From positions 1 through 52,803 of the forward strand of contig CALMZQ010000189.1 of the NCBI GenBank assembly GCA_937870915.1: DNA of 52,803 bases. The letters are read 5' to 3'. The DNA is from an uncultured Ignavibacteria bacterium. Lineage in GTDB: Bacteria; Bacteroidota; Ignavibacteria; Kapaibacteriales; Kapaibacteriaceae. Below, one piece after another: positions 36,946 through 45,200 of this stretch. The position numbers and the translations under genes were made by a program. The first letter of the stretch is position 1; each line of letters opens with the position of its first letter. Below the pieces are notes generated by a model. The model was not told the origin of the DNA, ran no database searches, and saw nothing but the letters and a program-made list of their open reading frames with translations.

Positions 36946-38037
36946 ATGGCCGTCCAATTCTATACACTCACGATCTCCAATGTCTGGCACGACACGCCGG
37001 ACACCGTGGCCATTTCGCTTGACGTTCCTGAGGAACTCAAGCCGGTGTTCTTGTATAAGGCCGGACAATACATCACCATCAAGACAGAGATAGATGGCGT
37101 AAGTCATCGTCGGAATTATTCGTTGTGTTCCAGTCCGGTTCTTGATGAGCCCCTTACCATTGCTGTAAAGCGTGTGAGTTCGGGTACGGTTTCTACATGG
37201 CTCAAGGATCATGTGAAGCCAGGACTCACGCTTGAGGTTTACCCACCAATGGGGAACTTCACAAAGGACCTACATCACGATAATGCACGGCACTATCTCC
37301 TCTTTGCAGGGGGCAGTGGGATCACACCGGTACTTTCGATCATGAAGAGCATTCTGCGTATTGAACCACGAAGCGCTGTGACTCTCTTCTATTCGAATCG
37401 TGACGAGGCATCGATCATCTTTGACCGTGAGGTTACGTCGATTGTAGAAGCCAATGGTGGGAGATGCAGGGTTGTTCACATTCTTGAAGAGGCAACAACC
37501 TCGGGACGCGCACACGTTGTAGGTAGACTAGATTCACCGATGTTCACCAGGCTGATGGCCCAATATGTGCCTACGCTAGAGACAGTGGACGCCTTTGTCT
37601 GTGGCCCGCAAGGCATGATGGATGGTGTTATCGCTGATCTCCACGCTATTGGGGTGGACGACAAACACATACACCGCGAATATTTCACACTGTCGAAGGA
37701 CACAATGGAAACGAATACTCAAGCGTCGGCCGGAGCGGAAGCAGCAAGTGATACGCTGGTGACCCGCAAGGTGCGCATTCGTTTGTATGGTAAGGAGCAT
37801 GAGTTTGACGTTGAGCCGGATGAGACGATCCTCTCTGCTGCACAACGCGCCGATCTCGATCCTCCCTATGCTTGTCAGATCGGTGCCTGCTGCACGTGCC
37901 GGGCAAAGTTGCTCAGCGGTACAGCCATCATGGACGAACGCGAAGCACTCTCAGATGACGAGATCTCAGATGGCTATGTACTGACATGTCAGACACACCC
38001 AACGTCAGACGGTGTGTTTGCGGACTACGATCAATAA
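36946..38037 (+). CDS. Flavin/[2Fe-2S] ferredoxin-NAD(P)H reductase inside the SUF operon
   Basis: The 363-residue protein has three modules. An FAD domain carries RNYS (56-59). A nucleotide-binding domain carries GGSGITP (122-128) and later CGPQGMM. A C-terminal plant-type [2Fe-2S] domain has C310, C315, C318 and C348 (CQIGACCTC and VLTCQ). This is the layout of PaaE and related reductases of multicomponent oxygenases. No oxygenase is encoded nearby. Its location between sufT and the regulator, with 3-bp and overlapping junctions, suggests it supplies electrons for cluster assembly, perhaps for persulfide or iron reduction; that role is inference. Confidence 0.93.
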   Translation: MAVQFYTLTISNVWHDTPDTVAISLDVPEELKPVFLYKAGQYITIKTEIDGVSHRRNYSLCSSPVLDEPLTIAVKRVSSGTVSTWLKDHVKPGLTLEVYPPMGNFTKDLHHDNARHYLLFAGGSGITPVLSIMKSILRIEPRSAVTLFYSNRDEASIIFDREVTSIVEANGGRCRVVHILEEATTSGRAHVVGRLDSPMFTRLMAQYVPTLETVDAFVCGPQGMMDGVIADLHAIGVDDKHIHREYFTLSKDTMETNTQASAGAEAASDTLVTRKVRIRLYGKEHEFDVEPDETILSAAQRADLDPPYACQIGACCTCRAKLLSGTAIMDEREALSDDEISDGYVLTCQTHPTSDGVFADYDQ

Positions 38038-38471
38038 TGCTGAAGCTTTCCAAACGCGTCGAATACGCCCTTCTTGCGATGCAAGACATGGCGCTGCGTC
38101 CGTCCGATATCGTATCGGCCAAGGACATCGCAGAAAAGTATTCGATTTCCCAGGCCCTCGTTGCCAAGGTGCTGCAGCAGCTTGTCCGCGATGGTGTGGT
38201 GCGTTCATATGCAGGAGTCAATGGAGGATATGCGCTTGCAGCTGAGCCGGCAGACATCAGTATCGAGCGTGTCATTAAGGCTATCGAAGGTCAAGCCAAT
38301 GGCTTGGTTGATTGTCAAGACTCGGCAGATCACGACTGTTCTGCTCACGGATCCTGCACGATCCGCGAGCCCCTTACCGTTCTTCACGAGCGGATCAAAG
38401 CTACGTTCCGGTCGATGACCGTGGCAGAGCTAGCATCACCACAACAACTCGTTCAATTGGAGGTATCATGA
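38037..38471 (+). CDS. Rrf2-family transcriptional regulator with three cysteines
   Basis: The 144-residue protein has the Rrf2 winged helix-turn-helix (LSKRVEYALLAMQDMA; VNGGYAL wing) and three cysteines, C93, C101 and C107, spaced CX7CX5C. IscR-type sensors bind [2Fe-2S] through a similar trio (CX5CX5C in E. coli), so it probably senses cluster status and controls this SUF operon. The start at 38037 overlaps the reductase stop (TAATG) and gives the standard N-terminus; the longer in-frame reading lies within the reductase gene. Being the eighth gene, it would be made in step with the machinery it senses, as a feedback loop. Confidence 0.9.
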   Translation: MLKLSKRVEYALLAMQDMALRPSDIVSAKDIAEKYSISQALVAKVLQQLVRDGVVRSYAGVNGGYALAAEPADISIERVIKAIEGQANGLVDCQDSADHDCSAHGSCTIREPLTVLHERIKATFRSMTVAELASPQQLVQLEVS

Positions 38472-38866
38472 GTGTAGCGATCATGGGAGCAGATGTACTT
38501 TCTGTTCCGACAGGTGTTCTCGGTACTGATGAATCCGATAACATTATCATCACCAACAAGGCCATTGCTGAGGTGAAGAAGATCAAGGCATCGAACAACA
38601 TTGCCGGTGACTTCGGTCTTCGTCTTGGAGTTAAGGGTGGGGGCTGCTCCGGTATGTCCTATACTCTTGGCTTTGATGCAGCATCGCGAGAAAACGATCT
38701 TGTTCTCGATGCCGAGGGCGTACGTGTGTTCATTGATTCCAAGAGCATGTTCTATCTCATGGGTATGACGTTGGACTTCAGTGATGGTCTCATGGGCAAG
38801 GGATTCACGTTTAACAACCCCAACGCAACAAAAACGTGCGGCTGCGGGTCATCATTTGCAGCGTAA
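38468..38866 (+). CDS. A-type Fe-S carrier (SufA/IscA/ErpA-like)
   Basis: The 132-residue HesB/IscA-family carrier receives clusters from the scaffold and delivers them to target proteins. It has the three family cysteines C60 (GGGCSGMSY), C124 and C126 (CGCGSSF). About 20 extra residues precede the usual N-terminus; an internal ATG at 38483 could be an alternative start. The ATG at 38468 overlaps the Rrf2 stop as ATGA. It is the last gene of the operon, and its stop codon is the first unit of the 8-bp array that follows. Confidence 0.94.
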   Translation: MSVAIMGADVLSVPTGVLGTDESDNIIITNKAIAEVKKIKASNNIAGDFGLRLGVKGGGCSGMSYTLGFDAASRENDLVLDAEGVRVFIDSKSMFYLMGMTLDFSDGLMGKGFTFNNPNATKTCGCGSSFAA

Positions 38867-38940
38867 CCCCGTAACCCCGTATCTCCGTATCTCCGTAACT
38901 CCGTAACCCCGTAACTCCGTAACTCTGTAACTCTGTAACT
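38863..38940. repeat. 8-bp tandem array (GTAACTCC)n after the SUF operon
   Basis: Nine complete 8-bp units and a partial one begin with the stop codon of the A-type carrier gene. In order: GTAACCCC twice, GTATCTCC twice, GTAACTCC, GTAACCCC, GTAACTCC, GTAACTCT twice, GTAACT. The array ends two bases before the sodB Shine-Dalgarno (AGGA). TAA recurs every eight bases, giving forward stops in all frames. It fills almost the entire space between the SUF operon and sodB. Confidence 0.9.
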
Positions 38941-38950
38941 AGGACCCCCC

Positions 38951-39577
38951 ATGGCATACGAATGGAAATTCAACCCACGTCCGTACTCGGATGATGAGGC
39001 AAAGGAGTTACTGAAGGACGTTGTTTCACCTGAAACGTCCGACTGGCACTACAACACCCACCACAAAGGGTATGTGACCTTCCTGAACAAGATCGAAACT
39101 GGTCTTGAGAATGCAGACAAAGCAGGTGCAAACGGCAACTGGAGCGACTTCGGTGAGCTCAAGCGTCGCCAAACATGGAATCATGGTGGCACGGTTCTGC
39201 ATGATGTGTACTGGGAAGTGCTTGGTGGAGACGGCGATCCTACAAAGGGTCCGGAAGTTGTAGCTGCCATCGAACGTGAATTCGGTTCTTTCGATGCGTG
39301 GAAGGCAGACTTCAAAGCAACTGCTACGGCGGCAAAACTCTCCGGTTGGGGCGTGTTGTGTATTGATCAGCTGTATTCCGGCAGACTTCTCAATGTACTC
39401 GTAGATGAACATCATTATGGCGCCATCTGGGGTGGTATTCCGCTGATCTCTTGTGATGTGTTTGAGCACGCGTATTATCACAAGGATGGTCCTGGACGCG
39501 TGAAATACATTGATGCCTTCTTGAACAATCTCCACTGGGGTCGCATCAACGAACGTTTCAAGAAGTTCTCTGCGTGA
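38951..39577 (+). CDS. Superoxide dismutase, Fe/Mn family
   Basis: This enzyme converts superoxide to oxygen and hydrogen peroxide. The 208-residue protein keeps the four metal ligands H33 (DWHYNTHH), H84 (VLHDVYW), D169 and H173 (DVFEHAYY). Several features resemble archaeal rather than common bacterial SODs: HYNTHHKGYV near the N-terminus and absence of the usual AQAWNHTFYW form. Metal preference cannot be assigned. AGGA precedes the ATG. The next gene starts with GTG overlapping the stop as GTGA. Confidence 0.93.
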   Translation: MAYEWKFNPRPYSDDEAKELLKDVVSPETSDWHYNTHHKGYVTFLNKIETGLENADKAGANGNWSDFGELKRRQTWNHGGTVLHDVYWEVLGGDGDPTKGPEVVAAIEREFGSFDAWKADFKATATAAKLSGWGVLCIDQLYSGRLLNVLVDEHHYGAIWGGIPLISCDVFEHAYYHKDGPGRVKYIDAFLNNLHWGRINERFKKFSA

Positions 39578-40197
39578 CCCTTGGACTTTTTCCATTGAAC
39601 TTGGTGCTGTTCCCGCATGTACGGGTTCCGCTTCACATCTTCGAGCCTCGCTACAAGGAACTCATGAATGAGTGTCTTGAGCGAGGTTTGGAGTTTGGAA
39701 TCAATCTCGTCGAAGAAGGGCACATGCATCCGATAGGTTGCGCTGCCCGTGTAGTGGAGGTAACACAGAGCTACCCAGACGGTCGTATGGATGTGATCGT
39801 AGAAGGAACTCGGCGCTTCCGCCTGCTACAACTGAAGAATGACGACCGTCCGTTTGCTACCGGCGAGATCGAAGGTCTTGTTGACGAAGAAATCAATGTA
39901 GACCAGCTCCTAGTTGATGGCTGCCTAGAGAAATACAACCTGATCGTTACACTTGTTTATGGAGCTACGGCACCGCTGCTCTCGCGCATAGATCTTGGAT
40001 TCTGCCCATCCTTTGACATGGCACCAAAGGCAGGCCTAGCCACAGAACAAAAACAACGACTCATTGAACTCACTTCTGAAAATGCCAGACTCGAACTCCT
40101 TCATGAGCACTTCTCGGACTTGCTTCCAATGATTCGCAAGGCAGAAGCTATTCAACGTGTTGTGCAGAGTGATGGATATCTTCGCGCCATCACGTGA
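39574..40197 (+). CDS. LON substrate-binding-domain protein
   Basis: The 207-residue protein matches the N-terminal domain of Lon protease as a stand-alone protein: LFPLNLVLFPHVRVPLHIFEPRYKELM and GTRRFRLL. No ATPase or protease domain is present. Stand-alone LON-domain proteins are widespread; their role is unclear. The start is a GTG overlapping the SOD stop, and the stop overlaps the next GTG, so the three genes form a coupled unit. Confidence 0.9.
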   Translation: MTLGLFPLNLVLFPHVRVPLHIFEPRYKELMNECLERGLEFGINLVEEGHMHPIGCAARVVEVTQSYPDGRMDVIVEGTRRFRLLQLKNDDRPFATGEIEGLVDEEINVDQLLVDGCLEKYNLIVTLVYGATAPLLSRIDLGFCPSFDMAPKAGLATEQKQRLIELTSENARLELLHEHFSDLLPMIRKAEAIQRVVQSDGYLRAIT

Positions 40198-41429
40198 AAA
40201 GTCAACTAGACCAACGGACCACCTACAAGATCATCGATAGGATCTTGTCACTCAGCTACGAAAGCCAACTGGAACTACTCTCGGCTCTCGTGCGAGACAT
40301 CGTAGACAACGATCGTTTTGTTATGACAGGCGGACGCGTATGGGAGTTCGATGAAAAGGAGTCGGTCTTTGTTCTCCGCTATCAATACGGGGAGACAGAA
40401 CTCCTCACGGTTGGAACACGCCGCACCTTGGAGGTAGATTCTCCATTCACGTTGCTCACCAAACAACACACCTTTGTCACCGTTGATGAAGGGGCTTCAG
40501 ACAGCCCGTCTCGCCGAGAATACACCCTTACCGGAGTTGGCGATGTACTTCGGAGGCCCGATGGGACCGTATTCAAATATGCACTGGCATTTACCGCCCA
40601 TGCCATTGCAGAAGAATTCCGCGACACATTGGTTGTTGTTGGTGCTGCTGCTACCACCGCGCTCCGCAATATGCAGGCCGCCGTGCGCGAAAGTCGAATG
40701 CGCAAGGATCTCGATCAAGCATGGCAGATCCAGCGAGGTCTCGTCCCCGATCATGCTCGTCGGTTCTTGGAGTTCGATCTATATGGTGTCTCGCTACCTG
40801 AGAGCATTGTTGGTGGCGACTATTTTGACTACCTCACAACAAATGAGCAGGACAGACTGGGCGTCGTTATCAGCGATGCAGCAAGTAAGGGGCTTCCTGC
40901 CGCCGTTCAAGCACTGTTCGTGAGCGGTGCGATGCGCATGGGGGTGAGCTTCGAAACGAAGATGTCCTCACTCATTTCTCGACTGAATACGCTCATTTAC
41001 GACACCTTCCCCCACGAGCGATTTGTGTCGTTGTGCTACTGTGAGCTCACGCATTCCTCAAACGGATTGGTTCTTTACGCAAATGCCGGTCACTGTCCGC
41101 CTGTTCACTACCGTGCAGCCTCGGCCACCGTCGAATTCCTTCAACCAACAGGAGGGATCCTCGGAATTATTGCCGACCAACAATTCCGCGTGGAGAATAT
41201 CAATATGGCCCATGGAGACGTGTTGGTGATGTTCACAGATGGAATCACCGAGGCACAAGACCGTACAGGTACGTTATACGGTGAAGATCGCTTGATCGAC
41301 ATAATACGTCTCAATGCTACTGCAACGTCGGAAGTGATCGCACAGGCGATTCTCGATGATGTACAGGTCTACTCGGCTGGCGCACGGTATGCCGACGATA
41401 AAACGCTGATTGTCATCAAGCGCGATTAA
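40194..41429 (+). CDS. PP2C-type SpoIIE-family protein phosphatase
   Basis: The 411-residue protein has an N-terminal sensor-like region with GAF-like features (about 1-165) and a C-terminal SpoIIE/RsbU phosphatase domain. The domain has QIQRGLVPD, the metal-binding aspartates in GGDYFDY and ISDAASKGLPAA, FTDGITEAQ and ADDKTLIVI. Such phosphatases act on anti-sigma-antagonist proteins in partner-switching pathways. No kinase or antagonist is encoded nearby. The GTG start overlaps the LON gene stop as GTGA. The 3' end overlaps pth on the other strand by 14 bp. Confidence 0.92.
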   Translation: MKSQLDQRTTYKIIDRILSLSYESQLELLSALVRDIVDNDRFVMTGGRVWEFDEKESVFVLRYQYGETELLTVGTRRTLEVDSPFTLLTKQHTFVTVDEGASDSPSRREYTLTGVGDVLRRPDGTVFKYALAFTAHAIAEEFRDTLVVVGAAATTALRNMQAAVRESRMRKDLDQAWQIQRGLVPDHARRFLEFDLYGVSLPESIVGGDYFDYLTTNEQDRLGVVISDAASKGLPAAVQALFVSGAMRMGVSFETKMSSLISRLNTLIYDTFPHERFVSLCYCELTHSSNGLVLYANAGHCPPVHYRAASATVEFLQPTGGILGIIADQQFRVENINMAHGDVLVMFTDGITEAQDRTGTLYGEDRLIDIIRLNATATSEVIAQAILDDVQVYSAGARYADDKTLIVIKRD

Positions 41430-41988
41430 TGTTTTGCATGGCCAGCTCCGGACCGGCCTTCGCTATCTCTTCGATGGCCTTTACGCCCCTTTCAATCATC
41501 TGAGATAGCAGCTCTTGCTCTTCGGCAGAAAAAGGGGCTAGGACGTATTCAACCAATTCACCCGGCCCAAATGCCCGATCAATGCCACATCGGAGCCTCC
41601 AGAAGCTGGCAGAGCCAAGTTTATCGATCAGGGAAGAAATGCCGTTGTGCCCACCGGAACTCCCCCCAAGACGTAAATGAACTTTTCCGGTAGGGAAGTT
41701 GTATTCATCTGTTATGGCCATCACACGGCTAGGTTGAAGGCCATTAGCAATGGCCAACGGGGCAACAGCCTCTCCCGATAGGTTCATGTACGTAAGTGGT
41801 TTAACAACAAGGAGTTCCGAACCACCAACACGCATTCGGGCGGTCTCGTAGCGGTCTTTGTGAACCACCCAAACTCCTTTGTGGCGTTCAACGAAGGCGT
41901 CAACCACCATAAAGCCAATGTTGTGACGAGTTGAAGCGTACCGGGTTCCTGGGTTTCCCAATCCTACGATCAAAAAATGGGTCTGCAT
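41416..41988 (-). CDS. pth: Peptidyl-tRNA hydrolase
   Basis: Pth frees tRNA from prematurely released peptidyl-tRNA. The 190-residue protein has N12 (GLGNPG), the catalytic H22 (TRHNIGF), N69 (YMNLSG), D94 (ITDEYNFP) and GGHNG. The ATG at 41988 is chosen; a TTG two codons upstream is in frame. An inverted repeat lies 15 bp before the start. An AAGGGGCT site lies at 41532. Confidence 0.96.
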   Translation of the reverse strand: MQTHFLIVGLGNPGTRYASTRHNIGFMVVDAFVERHKGVWVVHKDRYETARMRVGGSELLVVKPLTYMNLSGEAVAPLAIANGLQPSRVMAITDEYNFPTGKVHLRLGGSSGGHNGISSLIDKLGSASFWRLRCGIDRAFGPGELVEYVLAPFSAEEQELLSQMIERGVKAIEEIAKAGPELAMQNINRA

Positions 41989-42003
41989 GTTCAATGTGGA
42001 AAA

Positions 42004-42029
42004 ATAATCGCATTATGAATTGCGATTAT
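42004..42029. promoter_or_regulatory. Inverted repeat upstream of pth
   Basis: ATAATCGCA (42004-42012) and TGCGATTAT (42021-42029) are perfect inverted 9-bp arms around an 8-bp spacer, 15 bp before the minus-strand start of pth. A 10-bp palindrome, TACGTACGTA, follows at 42037-42046. This resembles an operator; a regulator is not known. Confidence 0.45.
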
Positions 42030-42176
42030 GTAGTTTTACGTACGTAGAAGTAATGAAGGCAAAGTCCGTGATTTCACCATCCTCGAAACTACTGAAGATC
42101 ACCAAAGTGTTGCAAGCCGTTGCTTTAAAAAGAGTAACGAGAAAGTACGTATGCAAACACGCATCATAATTCCCGA

Positions 42177-42209
42177 ACTTTGTATGTCGGGCAGCATACC
42201 GACCAAAGT
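42177..42209 (+). promoter_or_regulatory. Bulged hairpin upstream of the giant repeat protein
   Basis: ACTTTG (42177-42182) pairs with CAAAGT (42204-42209), and GTCGG (42186-42190) pairs with CCGAC (42199-42203), leaving a three-base bulge and an 8-base loop. It lies 60 bp before the start of the giant gene, in the 280-bp gap that otherwise shows no gene. It could be a leader RNA structure or an operator. No promoter box could be assigned with confidence in this gap. Confidence 0.35.
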
Positions 42210-42268
42210 GCAGCTGGTTCGGAAAAGAGGAAGTATTTGATCGCCTTTGCCCACCAAAATTGGTGCCT

Positions 42269-45200
42269 ATGACCATCGCTACTCTCCTTCGGTTGAGTTT
42301 TGCGATGCTCAGTCTGTCCGCAGTCTTTCTGGCTAGCGGCATTGGGGCGCATGCTCAATCTACCGACAACGTTGGTATCGGAACAGCTACGCCTGACAAT
42401 TCTGCACTTCTTGAGCTGAACAGCACAACCAAGGGCCTTCTTGTCCCCCGGATGAACCAAACGGAACGCGACGCACTCGTTCAGCCGTCCACGGGTTTGC
42501 TGATCTATAACACAACAACAGGATCCTTTCAGTACAACTTTGGTTCAAAGGTTGTTCCGAATTGGGTTACAGTGCTGTGGTTCCAAGGAAGCGATAATGG
42601 ATCGGCTAATCAGCTGTTCTGGTCTCTTGCCGGAAACGACTCTGTCAAGGCCAATCATTTCATTGGTACGATCAACGACGCCTCCCTGGTTCTGAAGTCG
42701 AACAACGTTACGCGAATGGTGTTCACGCCAACGGGCGAGATCAATGTAACAGGCGCAACCAATGTTGTTGGTTCCCTGAATCTGGACAGTGCAAACACCC
42801 CGCTCTTCGTTGATGGTCAGGCAGGGGCTCGTGGGGGTGTCTTCATTTCATCTGGCCCAACGCTCACGCCTCGATGGACATCGGACCTGATGGTCTCAGA
42901 TACGGGGCTCATCCTCGATGCCGTAACCACTATCAATCGGCCGTTGACCGTTCGCGACTCGTCGCGTTTCCTCATTCTTCCAAAGCTCCCCCTCCAATAT
43001 GGTCACCTCCTCATAGGCGATGCCGATAACCTTGCTGCTCCTTTTGCGCCGGGCGTCAATGGTTCACTGCTGCAGATCGTGGCAGGTCAGCCACAATGGG
43101 TTGATCCGGATAAAACTGAATATTGGACACTTACGGGCAATTCGGGCGTTTCGCCGTCTGCCTATGTAGGTACTCGTGATGCAAATGATCTGAGGTTTGC
43201 TACGGACAATACGTTCCGAATGACGATCACTGCGGGGACGGGCGAGGTAACCATCAATTCACTTGCTGGCACCGGCACATCCGTGCCACCGAATGCCGGC
43301 GAGGGGCTCGTTATGGTTGACGCTGCAGGAAAGCTCTTCAAGCGTGAAAACCAATCACTTCTGCAACTCCCTCAATATCACATGTATTTGGGGGATGGTA
43401 ATAACGTTGCACAGCCATTCGCGCCGGGAGCCGATTCATCATTCCTTGTTACGATGGCAGGAATACCGTCGTGGGTAGACGGATCGCGATTGTTGCGAGA
43501 TCTGCCGTGGATTATTGGAGGTAATGTTGACGTAGGTGCCTTCCCGATCCTTGGAAACATGTCGCTCACCGGTGTCCGCGATCTCGACATTTATGCGGGC
43601 GGACAATCTATGTTGTTCCTCAATGGAACCACGCCACAGATAGATGCTCGAGTGCCACTCAATCTTTCGGGAACCACAACGCCCCTTCTTCTCAATGGCA
43701 ATGCTGGCACCGATGGTATGGTTCTGATTTCACGTGGTGCCGGTGCTACTCCCGAGTACGTCGATAGTCTAACTCTTCGTTCACTCAGCGTGAGCAATAC
43801 GCTCACGGTGAGTGGACGCAGTGAATTCATCGATACAGCCACGTTCCGCGTTTTCCCCAAGCTTGCACTCCAGTATGGTCACATCATCGTTGGTGATGCC
43901 AATAACTGGTCGGCACCTGTAGCTCCTGGATTGAATGGCTCATTGCTCCAGATCGTTGCAGGAACACCACAATGGGTAGACCCGGACAAAACCGAATATT
44001 GGGCACTCAGTGGTAACACTGCCGTTCCGGCCTCGGCATTTGTGGGCACACGTGATGCAAACGATCTCCGATTCGGAACGGACAATACGTTCCGCATGAC
44101 TATTGCAGGCTCAACGGGTGAGATCACCGTGAATAACCTTGCCGGAATTGGGACCACGTCGCCAATCTCCCAAGGTGAAGGTTTTGTGATCGCTGACAAT
44201 GGTGGCAGACTCATTAAGCGCGATATCGGATCACTCCTGCGTTTGCCGGAGAACAATCTCTTTGTTGGTGACTCCAACGATGTTGCGTCACCCTTTGCAC
44301 CGGGAGCAGACTCTACGTTCCTTGGCGTCTTCAATGGCAAGCCAACATGGTATAATCTAGCCGGCGTTCTGAACACAAAGGCTTGGCTGGTTGGTGGTAA
44401 TACAGCGCCCCCTAATGAGTTGATGGGTAATCTCACCGGTGGTGTAGATCTCATCGCAGGGGGAACAACACGTTTGTATCTGCAGAGTGGTTCTGAAGTA
44501 GTTGATGTTCGCTCATCACTAAACCTCGACGGAACGAATCGCGAAATGCGTCTCAATGGTAATCCGGGAACGGACGGATTTGTATTCGTGTCGTTTGGCC
44601 CAGGCAAGACGCCGTATTACACAGACTCGCTTGTCCTGCGCAAACTCCGCGTAACAGACTCGCTCATCATCGACGGCGATTTTGATATCCCTCTTACCTA
44701 TGCGCATATGTTCGTTGGCGATGTGAACAACAAGGCATCGGAACTAGCACCGGGGATCAATGGCTCGCTTCTGCAGATCGTTGCAGGAGCACCACAGTGG
44801 GTAGATCCGGACAAGACAGAATATTGGGCACTCAGTGGTAACACTGCCGTTCCGGCCTCGGCATTTGTGGGCACACGTGATGCAAACGATCTCCGATTCG
44901 GAACGGACAATACGTTCCGCATGACTATTGCAGGCTCAACGGGTGAGATCACCGTGAATAACCTTGCCGGAATTGGGACCACGTCGCCAATCTCCCAAGG
45001 TGAAGGTTTTGTGATCGCTGACAATGGTGGCAGACTCATTAAGCGCGATATCGGATCACTCCTGCGTTTGCCGGAGAACAATCTCTTTGTTGGTGACTCC
45101 AACGATGTTGCGTCACCCTTTGCACCGGGAGCAGACTCTACGTTCCTTGGCGTCTTCAATGGCAAGCCAACATGGTATAATCTAGCCGGCGTTCTGAACA

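Noticed and set aside
36628-38037. PaaD/PaaE pair of phenylacetate degradation.
   Set aside because: No paaABC oxygenase genes are present, and both genes are tightly built into the SUF operon, so a Fe-S assembly role is more likely.
38752-38973. Minus-strand frame reading through the 8-bp array after the SUF operon.
   Set aside because: The peptide only mirrors the array units and overlaps the A-type carrier and sodB; no start signal is present.
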